DNA from: Mesaphorura yosii
Taxonomy: Eukaryota > Arthropoda > Collembola > Poduromorpha > Tullbergiidae
Assembly: GCA_009869945.1 (NCBI GenBank)
Contig: WIXG01000045.1
Location: 124,001 to 188,000 of the forward strand
Reading direction: 5' to 3'
DNA: 64,000 nucleotides
Below, in pieces: positions 38,465-49,209 of the stretch; position 1 is the first letter of the stretch, and every line of letters starts with the position of its first letter. The notes beneath the pieces are model-generated. The model did no database searches. It was not told the origin of the DNA and saw nothing but the letters and a program-made list of their open reading frames with translations. The translations under genes and the position numbers were made by a program.

Positions 38465-39509
38465 ATGGCTGCAAGGGACGTCAGTACGAAAGAGAAACTG
38501 CTGTCTCTCGTCGATGATATTGAGTACATTTCAAAGTAAGCCGGCAATCAGCACGAAAGTTTTTAATCAATTGACTATAATGTAACTAACTTCTTATCGC
38601 AGGGAATTGCTTGAGAGTACGATTGCGCCGAAACAAGACAAACTGAGCCCAGATGATCAGAATCAACTGATTCAGCTACTTCTGCTGAAGAACAGTGCGC
38701 TGAAGGATATGTTTAAGGTACGCTCCGCGCTTGAATCGGCTGCGGCTGGCGTTGCATTGGCAGCAATAATAATTGGCTTGAGTTTGGTTGTGCAGTTAGC
38801 CCATGAGCAAGGTGAAATCGAGGAAAAGATGGAGGAATTAGAAACGGAGGTTAATCACTACGATCAAGAGATCCAAACATTGCAAAAGCATCTGAAAGAC
38901 GCGGAAGTGCTTTTGTCAACTGCGCTGTACCAAGCCAAACAGAAACTTGATCAAATGACCAAGGCGCAGCAGCAGTCTGTGTCCTCCGAAGAATTGGTCA
39001 GATTCGCTCATCGCATTTCTGCAACTCATGCAGTTGCGGCGCCATTAAATTGGCTGCCAGGAGATCCACGTAAGTTCGGTCAACTTAGTTTTAAACTTCC
39101 TGATTCGATCGATTGAAGAAGCAAAAGACATAGCAACGGGTTCGGTATCATTTCAGGGCGTCCTTATCCAACCGATCTGGAAATGCGAATGGGTTTCTTG
39201 GGAAAGTTAGGCGAACTGCCTGGCTCAGCTCCACCCTCACTGCTTTTGGATTCCCTGAACAGTCCACATATGGGACAAAATAACGTCGGAGGACCTTTTC
39301 CACCCTGGCATCCACAATCCCAGCAGAATTTTTCAGGCAGTATGACACCAGACGCTATGATGAGCACTCTGGGCATGACATCGGGATTTTACCATCATCC
39401 GCCACAATCATCACCTAGTCTCGGAGTCGATCCTTCTACAAGAAATCATGAAGATGTGGAAGTGATGAGCAGCGACTCCTCGAGTTCAAGTTCAAGCGAT
39501 TCTCAGTGA
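38465..39509 (+). CDS. MED4: Mediator complex subunit 4
   Basis: Four exons (38465-38535, 38603-38717, 38796-39069, 39157-39509) give 270 residues, the same length as the human protein. Landmarks are STKEKLLSLVDDIEYISKELLE at the start, the long coiled coil (DMFKLAHEQGEIEEKMEELE through ATAL-like VLLSTALYQAKQKLDQM), SSEELVRFAHRISATHAVAAPL, WLPGDPRRPYPTDLEMR, and the acidic end DVEVMSSDSSSSSSSD. MED4 sits in the Mediator middle module and helps link activators to RNA polymerase II. The second intron (38718-38795) is 78 nt, a multiple of three and free of stop codons, so an unspliced form would insert 26 mostly hydrophobic residues into the coiled coil. The gene is divergent from U2SURP and convergent with PCID2. 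Confidence 0.96.
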
Positions 39510-39670
39510 TCAGGACATTTCGTACTTCGATTTTGTATTGTAGCCGTTGATTGTATTTTCTCACTTGTATGTGTATTTATTTATTTTGTAAAAATTAAAC
39601 TTACTCGTCTGAACGATTCTGGACAACAGATAAACATTTAGCTAGAATAAATTGATGAGCTGAGATTCAA

Positions 39671-41400
39671 CTAAGAATCTGCATTTAACGTCGAGTGTTT
39701 TGGGAACGCATTTTGTTTAGCGACGACAAGCATCTGATGTTGATATGAAATGTAGCCACGAATTTGACCCTCGGCTATAAGGTTGCATGTGATACAATGA
39801 GTTTCGTCCGTGTCAATGTCTTCTTGCCCTGACCATCTGAGGGCCACTTCTAATGCGTGGATTGGTATTTGGTGGTTTCCGTAAATTAAATACCTGCATG
39901 TCAGTTACACATGTGCACTGTATAATTTACGTCGACGAAAGAACAACTTGTCACTTACACTTTTTTGAACAGATTACGGTAAAGTTGCATTCGTAATTTC
40001 TCCAGTATGAGATAAATGCCTGCTTTGATAAAAACAGTTTCGTTATCTTTGAGTGCCTTGTCGAATCTCCGCACGTTTCCTGTTTTCAGTGCGGCTGAAA
40101 CTTCTTGAAATTCCAACATGTCAAACTTCCTTAATGCTTCTGCTGTCGGAAGCCATCCCTTTGAATAGGAAGGATTGTACAAGCCACACGATAGATTGTT
40201 GAATCAAATATTAATCTTACAAGAAACATTTTCACTGGAATCAAGTAGGTGAGTATTTTCCTCTTATTCTGTGACGTCCTGTACGACGCGGTGTAGGTGA
40301 AAGCATATGTGAGACATTGATCAGCTAAAAACCACAAAAAATATGAATGCATTAAACCTTCTCCAGCACCTTATAAGTCGATTATTTTACCTTCTTTGAA
40401 ATCAGAATCGAACATTGCCTTCCTTCCGACGTAGTATCTGTAAGTCACCATTTGGGAGACAGGAAACCTGTCTTTAATCGCTTGTGCTTCAATGGCTCGC
40501 GTTAAAGGTTTGCAAAGTTGCAACCGATTAATACGGAAGTAAATTTTGAACAGGTGGTTCACAAGGCCCAACATTCCCCACCGCTTCGTTTCTGGTTCTG
40601 GAGCACGCCTAAAATATAGTTATTAAAATTATTGCTCACCAATACATTACCATTAAATTTTTACGTACGTGTCTGCAGCACAAACTCTGAATAATGCCAT
40701 AATTACATCCGCAGCTCTCTCCATGCAGGTAGGCTGATTTTCTTCTGAACGCAGGAGCACGTCTTCATTGATGGTGGCCGTAATAGCAACTCTTCGCAAG
40801 TCATTGCAAATCACGTCCATTATCGGAAGTGCCCAATTCTCTTCCTTTTGCGACTGAAGTACTTTACAAAATAGCTGGCCAAGTTGGGACTGTGCTTGTA
40901 ATGCAGAATCGAATTTTTGTGCATCTAAGTGGTCAAGGACTCTAAATTAATAGTACCACGTATTAATTAAATGTAGAAGCATGTCAGGTATAAAACAATA
41001 GAAGATGAATGGAATGGCTTACTGCAAATGTAAGACGCTCATATCGGACAATGGCGAAGGAAGGTCTTGTTTAATCTTTCTTGTGTAAGTATCTGGTCTT
41101 CTTAAAGTGGAACTCATGCAGTGGAGATCACTTAATGATAAGAGCTCCTACAAACCAACAACAAAGTCGAACAAATCAATTCACATAAAAGTTGCTGTGC
41201 CTGAATTATTTTCCTGTTGTGCTACTGCGTACCCCAATGGCTTGTCCATCGTAATCATCCCAGGCATTGGAGATCTGAAGAGAATAGCAGTAAAGTATAA
41301 TTATTGGGAAAAGTCGGGTCGTGCGTGACACGAAAGCGGTTCACCGGGTCCAGGAACGGCTTACCTGATGAATGTATGAATTCAATGTCATGTTCGCCAT
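39671..41400 (-). CDS. PCID2: PCI domain-containing protein 2 (TREX-2/Thp1 homologue)
   Basis: The start ATG at 41400 opens a 36-nt first exon, followed by six or so short exons. The PCI/winged-helix body is recognisable: [22 protein letters not shown] (40570-40510), [20 protein letters not shown] (40450-40390), [15 protein letters not shown] (40260-40220), [20 protein letters not shown] (40130-40070), [21 protein letters not shown] (40000-39950) and, in the last exon, [22 protein letters not shown] and [19 protein letters not shown] before the stop at 39671. PCID2/Thp1 binds nucleic acid as part of TREX-2 at the nuclear pore and supports mRNA export and genome stability. No odd features were seen. 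Confidence 0.95.
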
Positions 41401-42029
41401 GTTCGCAAATCAAACAGTCTGCAATTAGTTGCAGATCAGTTCAGTAGAAATGGGCAACGGTGGGTTGGAACAGTTGTGCTGGATCCGGAACTTTCACCGT
41501 ATCAAAAAATCGACACAGAGAAAGACCGTACGCGTACAAGAATCTCAATCTCAATTTATTCAATTCTTATTGCCGGTAGAATTGTTCACAAGAAAGGATG
41601 AAATCAAAATGCGAACCGATTCTGTCAGAAATGACTGCGTACGAAAGTAATCGAGTTCCGCAAGTCATTCATAAACATAAATATTCACGTGTTAGCAATT
41701 TTCCATGAACTGAAACTGATTTTCGTGACATAATTTACAGTGACCGTTCAGAAGAATGAACGAACTGGCAGACCCACAGACTGGACCGAGACACTGTTGC
41801 TACGCGAAATCGTGTACTTGAGACGAGACGACGAGAGTAGCCACTTGAACACCAGATTGGAATTCCATTGTTCCATTGGTTGGTATGTTTTGCGCAGTAT
41901 GTAATATTTTCTGGCATGAAGACTTAAGGATTCCTAATGAGTGACAAAATTTTTTTATCAGAACCAAAGCAGCGAGATGTAAACTACTGTGATGTGCCTG
42001 TTGAAACTTGACGAACCACGGCTTCCGTA
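41401..42029. promoter_or_regulatory. shared divergent promoter interval, PCID2 and FBXO7-like
   Basis: About 630 bp lie between divergent start codons. No TATA box stands out and no supported ORF was found. Confidence 0.5.
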
Positions 42030-43454
42030 ATGGACCAACCATTGCGACGAATTCGCGACATTGCACTAGAAAGTCCATGGCCTCAGCATTTGATCGATTT
42101 AATTAATCGAGGAAACACTGACTCGACGAAGGGAGCAGGAGCAGAAAACAGCGAAGTCGACATTCCCATTAAGCTGGACGAAATTACTGCGTGCATTTGC
42201 CATGTCGCTATGATTGAGATTGGATTTGTGCCGTCTCAGAATCAAATTGACCCGACTGAAGTTCGTTTCTTGACTGACAAAGAAAGAATTATATCGTAAG
42301 TCTTTCGAAATCTCATACCGTATGCATTAGCGATAACGTGACAAATTTAGCTCCACTGATTGACAGATTATCGTCTCAGCTTCCACCCAATCTACGAAAT
42401 TCAACTACGGGAATTTTGACGGTGTCTTACCGAGCAATACGCGAAAACCCGAAGAATCTCATTACGCATTCTTTTCGGAGGGATGTAGAGCGCCAAGAAA
42501 GTGCTATCTCCACTGACGCACAACAATCGGAACTTTCTCCTGAAGAAACTGAACCGCTGTATATCTACACAAACCCGGTTGACGTAATCATGCTGGCACA
42601 AAATGGGAATTTGTCACTTCATGGTAAAGTAAAGACAGTGCCGTGAACAGCGATGAAGTGATAATCGAGATTGTCAATATGCCAATTACACTTTTTGTTT
42701 CAGGTCATGTCAAGCAGGAAGAAACGGCGGACGCCGATTCACAAGTGAAAAGTTGTCATCTTGATGTCAATATTCGCGATTATCTACCAGTGAATTGTTC
42801 CGTGAGGAGTTTTGACGTGAATGCACTTTTACCAAGCCAGCAGTGGTTGGACCAAATTCAGCTCGACGGCTCAAGTCTTTCCGATACTATTAAAATTGAC
42901 TTTGGCAAAGTACTAATGACATTGGTTGATGGAATCTCGTTTGAACCAAGTCTTCAACATTTGTCTCCAGAATTGCTCGTCAAAGTTTTTGAGTTTCTCC
43001 CAATTGAAGACGTGTGTCATGTTACGGAAGCTTCGCATTACATGTACGCAGTTTCTGACTCTGATTTATTTTGGCTGAAGAGAATCGAAAGGTAAGTTAC
43101 TGCATGCTCAATTAATTGGTTCGCGTTATTGCTAAATAACTGAATTATTGTTGCATCAGGGATTTTCCTGCTGAAGCTCCAGCAATCCGTGCGCGCTTTC
43201 AAATCAGTACTTCTTCACGCAGTTCAAGCTCAGACAAGGAAGACAGTACAACACAAACCAAGGCCACATCAAGCACAGTGATCGCTTACGCTGGCGAAGA
43301 GTCTGCGTTCCGAGAATACGTTCGATTGTACCAAAGTCATCGCCCACCGCGTCGAAGATTTTTTCATCCGATTTACAGGCGTTTACTTGTTCCTCGTAGA
43401 TCGTTTACTCCATTGTTGGGATTTCATCCTCCCTTGTTTCGCAGGTTTTGGTGA
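42030..43454 (+). CDS. F-box protein of the FBXO7/nutcracker type
   Basis: Four exons (42030-42295, 42331-42623, 42704-43091, 43160-43454) give 413 residues. The first 240 or so residues correspond in position and layout to the FP (PI31-like) domain (CICHVAMIEIGFVP; TGILTVSYRAI; YIYTNPVDVIMLAQNGNLSLHG; DFGKVLMTLVDGISFEP). An F-box follows at about 270-315 (LSPELLVKVFEFLPIEDVCHV and FWLKRIERDFP). It would recruit SKP1 and a cullin-1 ubiquitin ligase and, through the FP domain, bind the proteasome regulator PI31, as FBXO7 and Drosophila nutcracker do. The ubiquitin-like domain at the start of vertebrate FBXO7 is absent, as in nutcracker. The Ser-rich spacer and Arg/Pro/Phe-rich end (RPPRRRFFHPIYRRLL, ending PLFRRFW) replace the vertebrate Pro-rich tail. 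Subfamily call is moderate; F-box is sure. Confidence 0.82.
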
Positions 43455-43930
43455 ACACGAATATTTTAAATGTTACGAAGCCTGAGTAAAGAAACTCGTG
43501 CACAACTTTATTGCAGGTTTTACTGATTTGCATAGATCAACAGAATCAACTAGCATTCACAACGAATAAGTACAAGTACTTAAGGAGGAAGAGTTAATAT
43601 GCACTTTAGCAAGTATCTATAATACTGCAGTATTTAATCGAAGTTAGGTTTGTACCGCTCACCCTGACCCGAATCTCACTATCAATTTAATAGCTACATG
43701 CAATGTTACAATTACAACGCGAAATATCATTATCGTTATTTTTGTATTTGTGACTAACAAGTCATTGTCAAGATCATGATCTCTCTAAGATGCCCTACAA
43801 TAAACTATTGCGACAATTAATTTAGTGTATAGCCGATAATTGCGTTCGATCTTCAGGAAATGTACAGAAAGTTTTCTACCTTTGTCCATGATCTAATCTA
43901 CATTAATAATCAATACAAATATAACAAGAT
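43455..43930. other. convergent 3' region
   Basis: This lies between the FBXO7-like stop and the MADF gene stop. It presumably holds both 3' untranslated regions; nothing else was seen. Confidence 0.5.
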
Positions 43931-45393
43931 CTAATTCTTGGAGGAGTGAGAGTGAGTCAAACTATCCTTATCAACTTCCACCACCTGCTCTCTGCCCGTA
44001 GTCTCATCGAACACAACCACTGGGTGTGAGCCCTCGGCTTTTCTGCCGCTGCTGCTGCTGCCACCGTTGCTTCCACTTTTGTGAACTACGTGTCTCACCT
44101 GCGCTTTAAACAATATATCTTGAATCTTCTGCTTTGCATCATTCGCAGCCTCGCCTGAAAGTGTGTCGAGTGCTGAGGCGATGTACTGCCCAAAGTAATA
44201 GCTGGAGCCATGTGAGCCGTGTTTTTGGTGAGACTGGGCAGTTGAAGTTGAAGAGCGCCTGCTTGAAACTCCATTTCCGTTGCCACTTCCACTAGCCTCA
44301 CTACCAGGAGGCTTGTAAATTGGAGGCTGTTGGTTTCCATTAATTGTGCCCAGCTGATTCAAGTTCAAATTGAAGCCATTGCTAACTGGCAGTGGCTGTG
44401 GGCGACTTATGATGACAGAAGAAGACGACTTCGAAGGCAGTTTCATGTTCTTAGCTTGATTGTAGTAATCACCGTACTGATACTCCTCGCCATCATAGCC
44501 TTTCCGCTTGGAAGTGCTGGGGTTATGATCGTACTTGGGCAATGCCAAGTGGTTGAAGCCATTGAAGAATGAATGAATTCCAGGCTGCGGCTGAGGCTGC
44601 ACAATCGGTGGTACAATGTTGGGAATCGTGGTTCCTGGTATGAGACCAGACGATCGGTGATTGTAGCCCTCGCCTTCATCATGCTCATTGTCATCCACGT
44701 CAAAAGATCCATTGTCAAACCCGTAATTATTGGAATCGTCATAATTTCCACCTCCCGATTTTGACGGCTTCCTGCTAATAGATTTTTGCGAGTCAAAAAA
44801 TAAGGCCTAGTATTTTCAAACCAGGATTACAGGAAAATTCCTTACCTATTTTCATGACGAATTCTTGCAAGAGGGAGTACAAATCTCATAGCTTCGGCCG
44901 CCGGCCATTTGCTCTCTTTACCAAGCCGATACTCTCGCACAGCCTTATCTCGGAGTCCTTTGTACTTCTTCCGACATTGCTCAGCTGGTTTCATAAGAAA
45001 CACCGGCATAATATTAGAATCCGTGGCGGTTAATGATCAAAGCCAAAGTTTAAAGGCGCTTAACCAATATCAAATTATACCTGAGGCATGCATTTCTGCA
45101 GCAATCATTTCCCAGAGATCTTGGCGATATGGTTTATTCTTCCAATCTGCGTGAGTGCTATCGTAGAGGCAAGGAAAGCCTCTTATCTTCTCTGCTAGTT
45201 TCACTTCAAGTTCAGGCGTCCAAAACTCATCTTTCGATGATGGTGTCCCTGATCCGGATCCCGAGCCTGCTGATGCCGACCCAAGGAGTAGACTCCCATC
45301 CATCCTTGGAGCACTGTTCACTGGATTAATCAACGCACTCCGAAAATGGTCACCAATTAAATAATTCATAAGACTAGGCAGCAGCAAGGACAT
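43931..45393 (-). CDS. MADF-BESS domain transcription regulator
   Basis: Three exons. The first (45393-45088) carries a Gly/Ser-rich leader and the first half of a MADF domain (EVKLAEKIRGFPCLYDSTHADWKNK and DLWEMIAAEM). The second (about 45000-44848) completes it (AEQCRKKYKGLRDKAVREYR, then KWPAAEAMRFVLPL). The last (from about 44774) is rich in Gly, Ser, Asn and Pro and ends with a BESS-like helix pair (YYFGQYIASALDTLSGEAANDAKQKIQDILF) and a Ser-rich tail. MADF is a Myb/SANT-related DNA-binding fold and BESS mediates protein contacts; the pair is common in arthropod nuclear regulators such as Adf-1. The start at 45393 is the first ATG in the exon; Met9 is an alternative. The gene lies downstream of a CpG-rich block. 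Confidence 0.88.
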
Positions 45394-45639
45394 ACATTAA
45401 CGTTTAACAAAAATTATTCCGAGGGTGCACAGCAGAGTGTTGTGCTCGCCTCACACTTCACACACACACGAATCGAAACGTGATTGCAACTCAAGTCCAA
45501 GTTCAAAAAGTTGTTGGAAGTTTATATAACGTTGTAATCGATGCAAATTCTTTGTTTAAAGTCGCGAAATGAGACCTATAGCTGCTGCAGTAGAATTCGA
45601 GGCCCGGAGCCCATTTACAAGAGTCGCTTCGACTTGTCT

Positions 45640-46520
45640 CGCTTAGTTGCTGACTCTCCACTGAAACCACCCCACCGCGTTCAGTCCAGACAGGCGTCGC
45701 GTCGCGTTACGCAGTTGACTGCAGCCCAGCCGTCGCGTCGGGTAGCCCTGGTACGCGCACGTACGCTGGTGCTGGTACAGATTGCTTTTTGTCGCGTTGC
45801 GTGATGGCTGCGGCTGCTTAAAGGTTTCCTCCACGCTTTTATGCACGCGTACGGCTCACCAACGCAACCAACGCGAGCGCTAAGGCCAAGATATGACGCA
45901 TGCATGCATGAAATGAGAAGGGAGAGGTCCTCCAGTTGGAGTTGGAGCTGCTGGGATATGGAACGAGATGCGACGCGGTGCACGGACGACGTAGAGCGGG
46001 CGGCTGGCTTTAGCGTTGACGCTTTCCACAGCGATAATCAATGCGTTCAGCCCGACGGCACTGCATTGCGTGCACGCGAACGCGAGCGAGCAAGCGAGCT
46101 CAGCGTGAACGCGAATGTGCGGAGCGGAGGAAATAGAATTTTCACTGTCGTGCGTCTCGCCTTCGCGTTTCGTGATTACATCGCATTAATGGGAATTGTG
46201 CCTGAGACTGCGGGCACGGCGAGCAGTGAAAAATCCTTGCGTGCGTGCCTTCCGCTTGTCGTGCTCGCGTCTCGCAAGTCGCGACCGCTGCGCTGCTGGG
46301 ATCAACATTATCTCCGTCTCCGTCAAGAACCGAGTCGAAAAAGCACGTAAACCACTCGCGTACTTTCTCTTTGCCCGCTCCGCGCTTTCCGCACAAGCGG
46401 CACGAACAAGCAACAATCGAACCGCGCTGTGCTCCTGCTCGGCTGCTCGCACCACCACCGACGGAAGACGCGTACAATTACCATTTTGCGTCTTGCACAA
46501 CACGGGCTGTAAATAAAATG
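45640..46520. promoter_or_regulatory. CpG-rich block upstream of the MADF gene
   Basis: This roughly 0.9-kb stretch is dense in CG dinucleotides and GC-rich, in sharp contrast with its AT-rich surroundings. It holds repeated GCGTCGCGT-like words near 45700-45790 and overlapping open frames in several frames on both strands, which are a by-product of GC richness. It lies 0.25-1.1 kb upstream of the MADF start and downstream of the HUS1 3' end, so a promoter or regulatory island for the MADF gene is the simplest reading. A plus-strand AATAAA at 46513 leaves room for a noncoding transcript. Confidence 0.5.
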
Positions 46521-46562
46521 TTGTGGACATCGCCCAATACCATAGGCTAACTCAGCTTGAAT

Positions 46563-46568
46563 TTTATT
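46563..46568 (-). terminator. polyadenylation signal of HUS1
   Basis: AATAAA on the minus strand lies 69 nt after the HUS1 stop codon. Confidence 0.65.
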
Positions 46569-46636
46569 CACCGTATTCGTATTCTAGTTCTAACTACAAT
46601 CGGGCCGTAATCACCATACACCGTACATTCGTAAAT

Positions 46637-47992
46637 CTAAGACGCTGAACATGGTAGAAAGTACTGTACAGAGATTTCACCGTAGATGTAGTAAAAATGA
46701 AGCAAGCGCTCGTGTAAGATACCTGGAACAAAGAATTGCAATACGCCCCAGTAAAATTTAATTCTACTCAGGCACACACATTAAAGAAGTAAAACTACTT
46801 ACTGCAGATGAAACTGTTAGGCTTCATAGTTTCTTGTGGAATTAATTGAAGTAAGGATTTCATATCGACTTCAACAGCAAATGAACTAATCTGCGTATTC
46901 ACATCCTCTGACGCAGGCCCTTCTCCATCGTCCCCTGTAGAAGTGTCGTCGAGTTAAAGAAAATTGCAAACTGAAAATTTGGTCCGTGCAAATTTACTTA
47001 CCAAGTTCGAAAATTTTTACCAGTTCCTTGAACTTCACAGTAGACTTGACTGCCATTGTGTCTATCGCAAAGTAGAGTTCCCCATATTTCGAAGCAGAAA
47101 TGGTTAACTTGTTTGACATGCTCTTCATCCTGTCTAAAGATCTTTGTATGATACGAAGCTCTGGCATTCCAAAACTCACCTGCAACGGAAACACAACAAT
47201 TTATTGCTCACACTGTTGAGTTATGAATATTACATTACAGCATTAACATGTCTTACATCGAAATTGGGCAAGTCCGGATCTTTATATTCTCCCCAGTCGT
47301 CCCTCTTAACCATGTCCACTGGAATATCGTGAGTACAAAGTTGACCTGAGCCTGCTTGACCCTGTTACACAAAGGATTTATAATTCAAAGGATGCGGATG
47401 CCACAAAAAACGTTCACATTATGCACAGTTCATACTTTGTACTTACAAGTTCAATCTCGATTGTCAAGCATGGAACATTCTTCTTGGTTAATTTGATTTT
47501 CAGCGACGACACGGTAGTTGTCCTTATACTATTCATAACACCGGCTAAGGCATCTGAAAATGGAATAATGAAATCATGAAACTCATCACGGAATGCAACA
47601 TCAGAAAAAAGTGGGAAGTGTGGAAAAGTGGGAACGGAAGCATCGCGGGTTATCCACCTGAGGGTATCTCGAGAAAAATTTCATTAGCCTCTGGTGAAAG
47701 TCCTTCCATGCCGTATTCGTCAAAGTATGGATCCTTCGGGAGTTCGCAGTGTGCGGTTGGGCCATTTGTATTTCGAATGCGTGACTCACGTTCGCAGACG
47801 ATGAAATTTATCTTGTCGGGACACACTCGAATCACCAGTTGTTTGGAGCACCTTGCGAGTAAGTGAATCAGCTCTACCATGGATAACGCAAACATTAGTA
47901 TTTAAGTGTAGAAAGTAAGGCCGAAATTGTCGTTACTTACGGGCAAACTGCCGGATTGAAAGCACAGAAGACATCTTTCCTCGGAACTTCAT
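46637..47992 (-). CDS. HUS1: checkpoint clamp subunit HUS1
   Basis: A gene of about seven exons. The first exon starts MKFRGKMSSVLSIRQFA (ATG at 47992). The next (about 47900-47655) carries SMVELIHLLARCSKQLVIRVCPDKINFIVCE and the FDEYGMEGLSPEANEIFLEI segment typical of HUS1. Later exons cover LTKKNVPCLTIEIEL near 47480, the VDMVKRDDWGEYKDPDLPNFDV segment near 47290, VSFGMPELRIIQRSLDRMKSMSNKLTISA near 47110, and a final exon with LLHFYYIYGEISVQYFLP, matching the family ending. HUS1 forms the PCNA-like 9-1-1 ring with RAD9 and RAD1 that activates ATR signalling at damaged DNA. A possible upstream exon with its own ATG lies at 48070-48142. Confidence 0.94.
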
Positions 47993-48069
47993 CTTGCCAG
48001 AACGAATAAATTCGGATTTCACAATTAAGTATAAACTCATAAATTAACTTTATCGCCAACTGCTCTCAC

Positions 48070-48142
48070 CTTCACCTTGCTTTGGCTGAATTACAAACAC
48101 AACCTGCGAGTTCAACTCGAGCTTGGATTCCGATTCATCCAT
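48070..48142 (-). promoter_or_regulatory. possible 5' leader exon of HUS1 with an upstream ATG
   Basis: Reading from ATG at 48142, 24 codons (MDESESKLELNSQVVF and on) stay open to a GAAG/GTGAGA donor at 48070. The HUS1 start codon follows directly after a CTGGCAAG acceptor. Joining the two makes an upstream frame that overlaps the HUS1 start out of frame and stops at the end of the first HUS1 exon, as an inhibitory upstream ORF would. It could equally be chance. Confidence 0.3.
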
Positions 48143-48576
48143 CAGAAAGTTGTTAAATGTCAGTGTCGAATGTGGTCACGAAATGAGATGAAACCTCTCA
48201 AACTTTCAAAAAGTTGCAAAATAGCAAGGAAGACAACCAGACGGGGAGTTTAGCGTAAGTTTTATTTCTTCACTTCCAAATTCATGAACTGATTTTTAAC
48301 CTAAGATTTAAGTCAATACGCTGCTTATGCATAATGATTATGCTTCCTTTGGAGTCATACAGGCAAGTTTCAAGTTTATTGCATATCATATAACAAAGAA
48401 ATGTACAAGTATAAAATGTTCTCAAGATTGACACTGCAAGAAATTCAAGAGAATACTAACACATAAAGGATGACGACTTACTAGCAATGATAAATAACCT
48501 ACCTGTACTTTCAGAAACACAATCTAGACATTACGATGGTTTCAGATAAATACCGTTATCATGATTCTTCTTTACC
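48143..48576. other. intergenic
   Basis: This lies between HUS1 and the 3' end of the TMEM60-like gene on the same strand. It holds the latter's 3' untranslated region and probably the HUS1 promoter; no ORF is supported. Confidence 0.5.
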
Positions 48577-49209
48577 CTATTGCATTGCCATTGCGGCCAT
48601 AGCTGCGCGATTCACTCGTGACACACCTTCAGCACCGTCGCCGTCCCCAGCTCCTCGTCGAGCTCGAATTCCATAATTGTGACTTCCGATACCGCCCATC
48701 CCCATTCCCGATGAACTTGAATTGCTAATTCGCCTTGGAGCAGGTCGTGGCTGAAGATGAGAGTCACTGGCTGCTGTTGCTTCAGATGTTGCCATCTTAC
48801 CCAGTTTTCTCGCGCTGCTGACAAGGGCAGCAGCAAAGATGAACCAGAAGGGAATCAAGACAAACGTGAGTGGCAGGTTCCATAAGGGCAGATCCAGTCT
48901 GAGGCAAAGGAGCACCTCACCCGTCATCTTAAGAAGAATTATGGCAATAAAATATAGGCGCTGCCTTACAATCGTTGAAAAATACACTATTGGTGCTCCA
49001 GTGTTGTTACGTGCAAGATTGCGAGAACTCTTGCAGCGATTAATTACAAAGGTTGTCGAGTAAATCAAAACTATTGCGTTAAACATCCACATCGGAATGA
49101 ACACGATGAACCAGCTCCATGCGCTCTTCGACTCGAGTCTAATTACAATCAGGACTAGGAAGAGAACGACCAGGAACCAAGTCAAGAGTGCGCGATGAAT
49201 TAAAGCCAT
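48577..49209 (-). CDS. TMEM60-like four-helix membrane protein
   Basis: A single coding exon of 210 residues from ATG 49209. There are four hydrophobic segments: residues about 7-26 (LTWFLVVLFLVLIVIRL), 31-53 (WSWFIVFIPMWMFNAIVLIYS), 84-104 (YFIAIILLKMTGEVLLCLRL) and 109-130 (LPLTFVLIPFWFIFAAALV). The pattern and the WxWFxxFIPxWxF motif match animal TMEM60, a small protein of unknown function. An acceptor (TACTACAG) lies 50 nt upstream, so an in-frame ATG at 49269 falls in the preceding intron. The protein is about 75 residues longer than human TMEM60: it carries a Ser/Pro/Gly/Arg-rich cytosolic tail (SNSSSSGMGMGGIGSH and on) after the last helix. Confidence 0.82.
   Translation of the reverse strand: MALIHRALLTWFLVVLFLVLIVIRLESKSAWSWFIVFIPMWMFNAIVLIYSTTFVINRCKSSRNLARNNTGAPIVYFSTIVRQRLYFIAIILLKMTGEVLLCLRLDLPLWNLPLTFVLIPFWFIFAAALVSSARKLGKMATSEATAASDSHLQPRPAPRRISNSSSSGMGMGGIGSHNYGIRARRGAGDGDGAEGVSRVNRAAMAAMAMQ

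Noticed and set aside
45841-46571. Several open frames of 80-170 codons on both strands
   Set aside because: They overlap in many frames because the DNA is GC-rich and stop codons are rare; none has a recognisable domain or start context.
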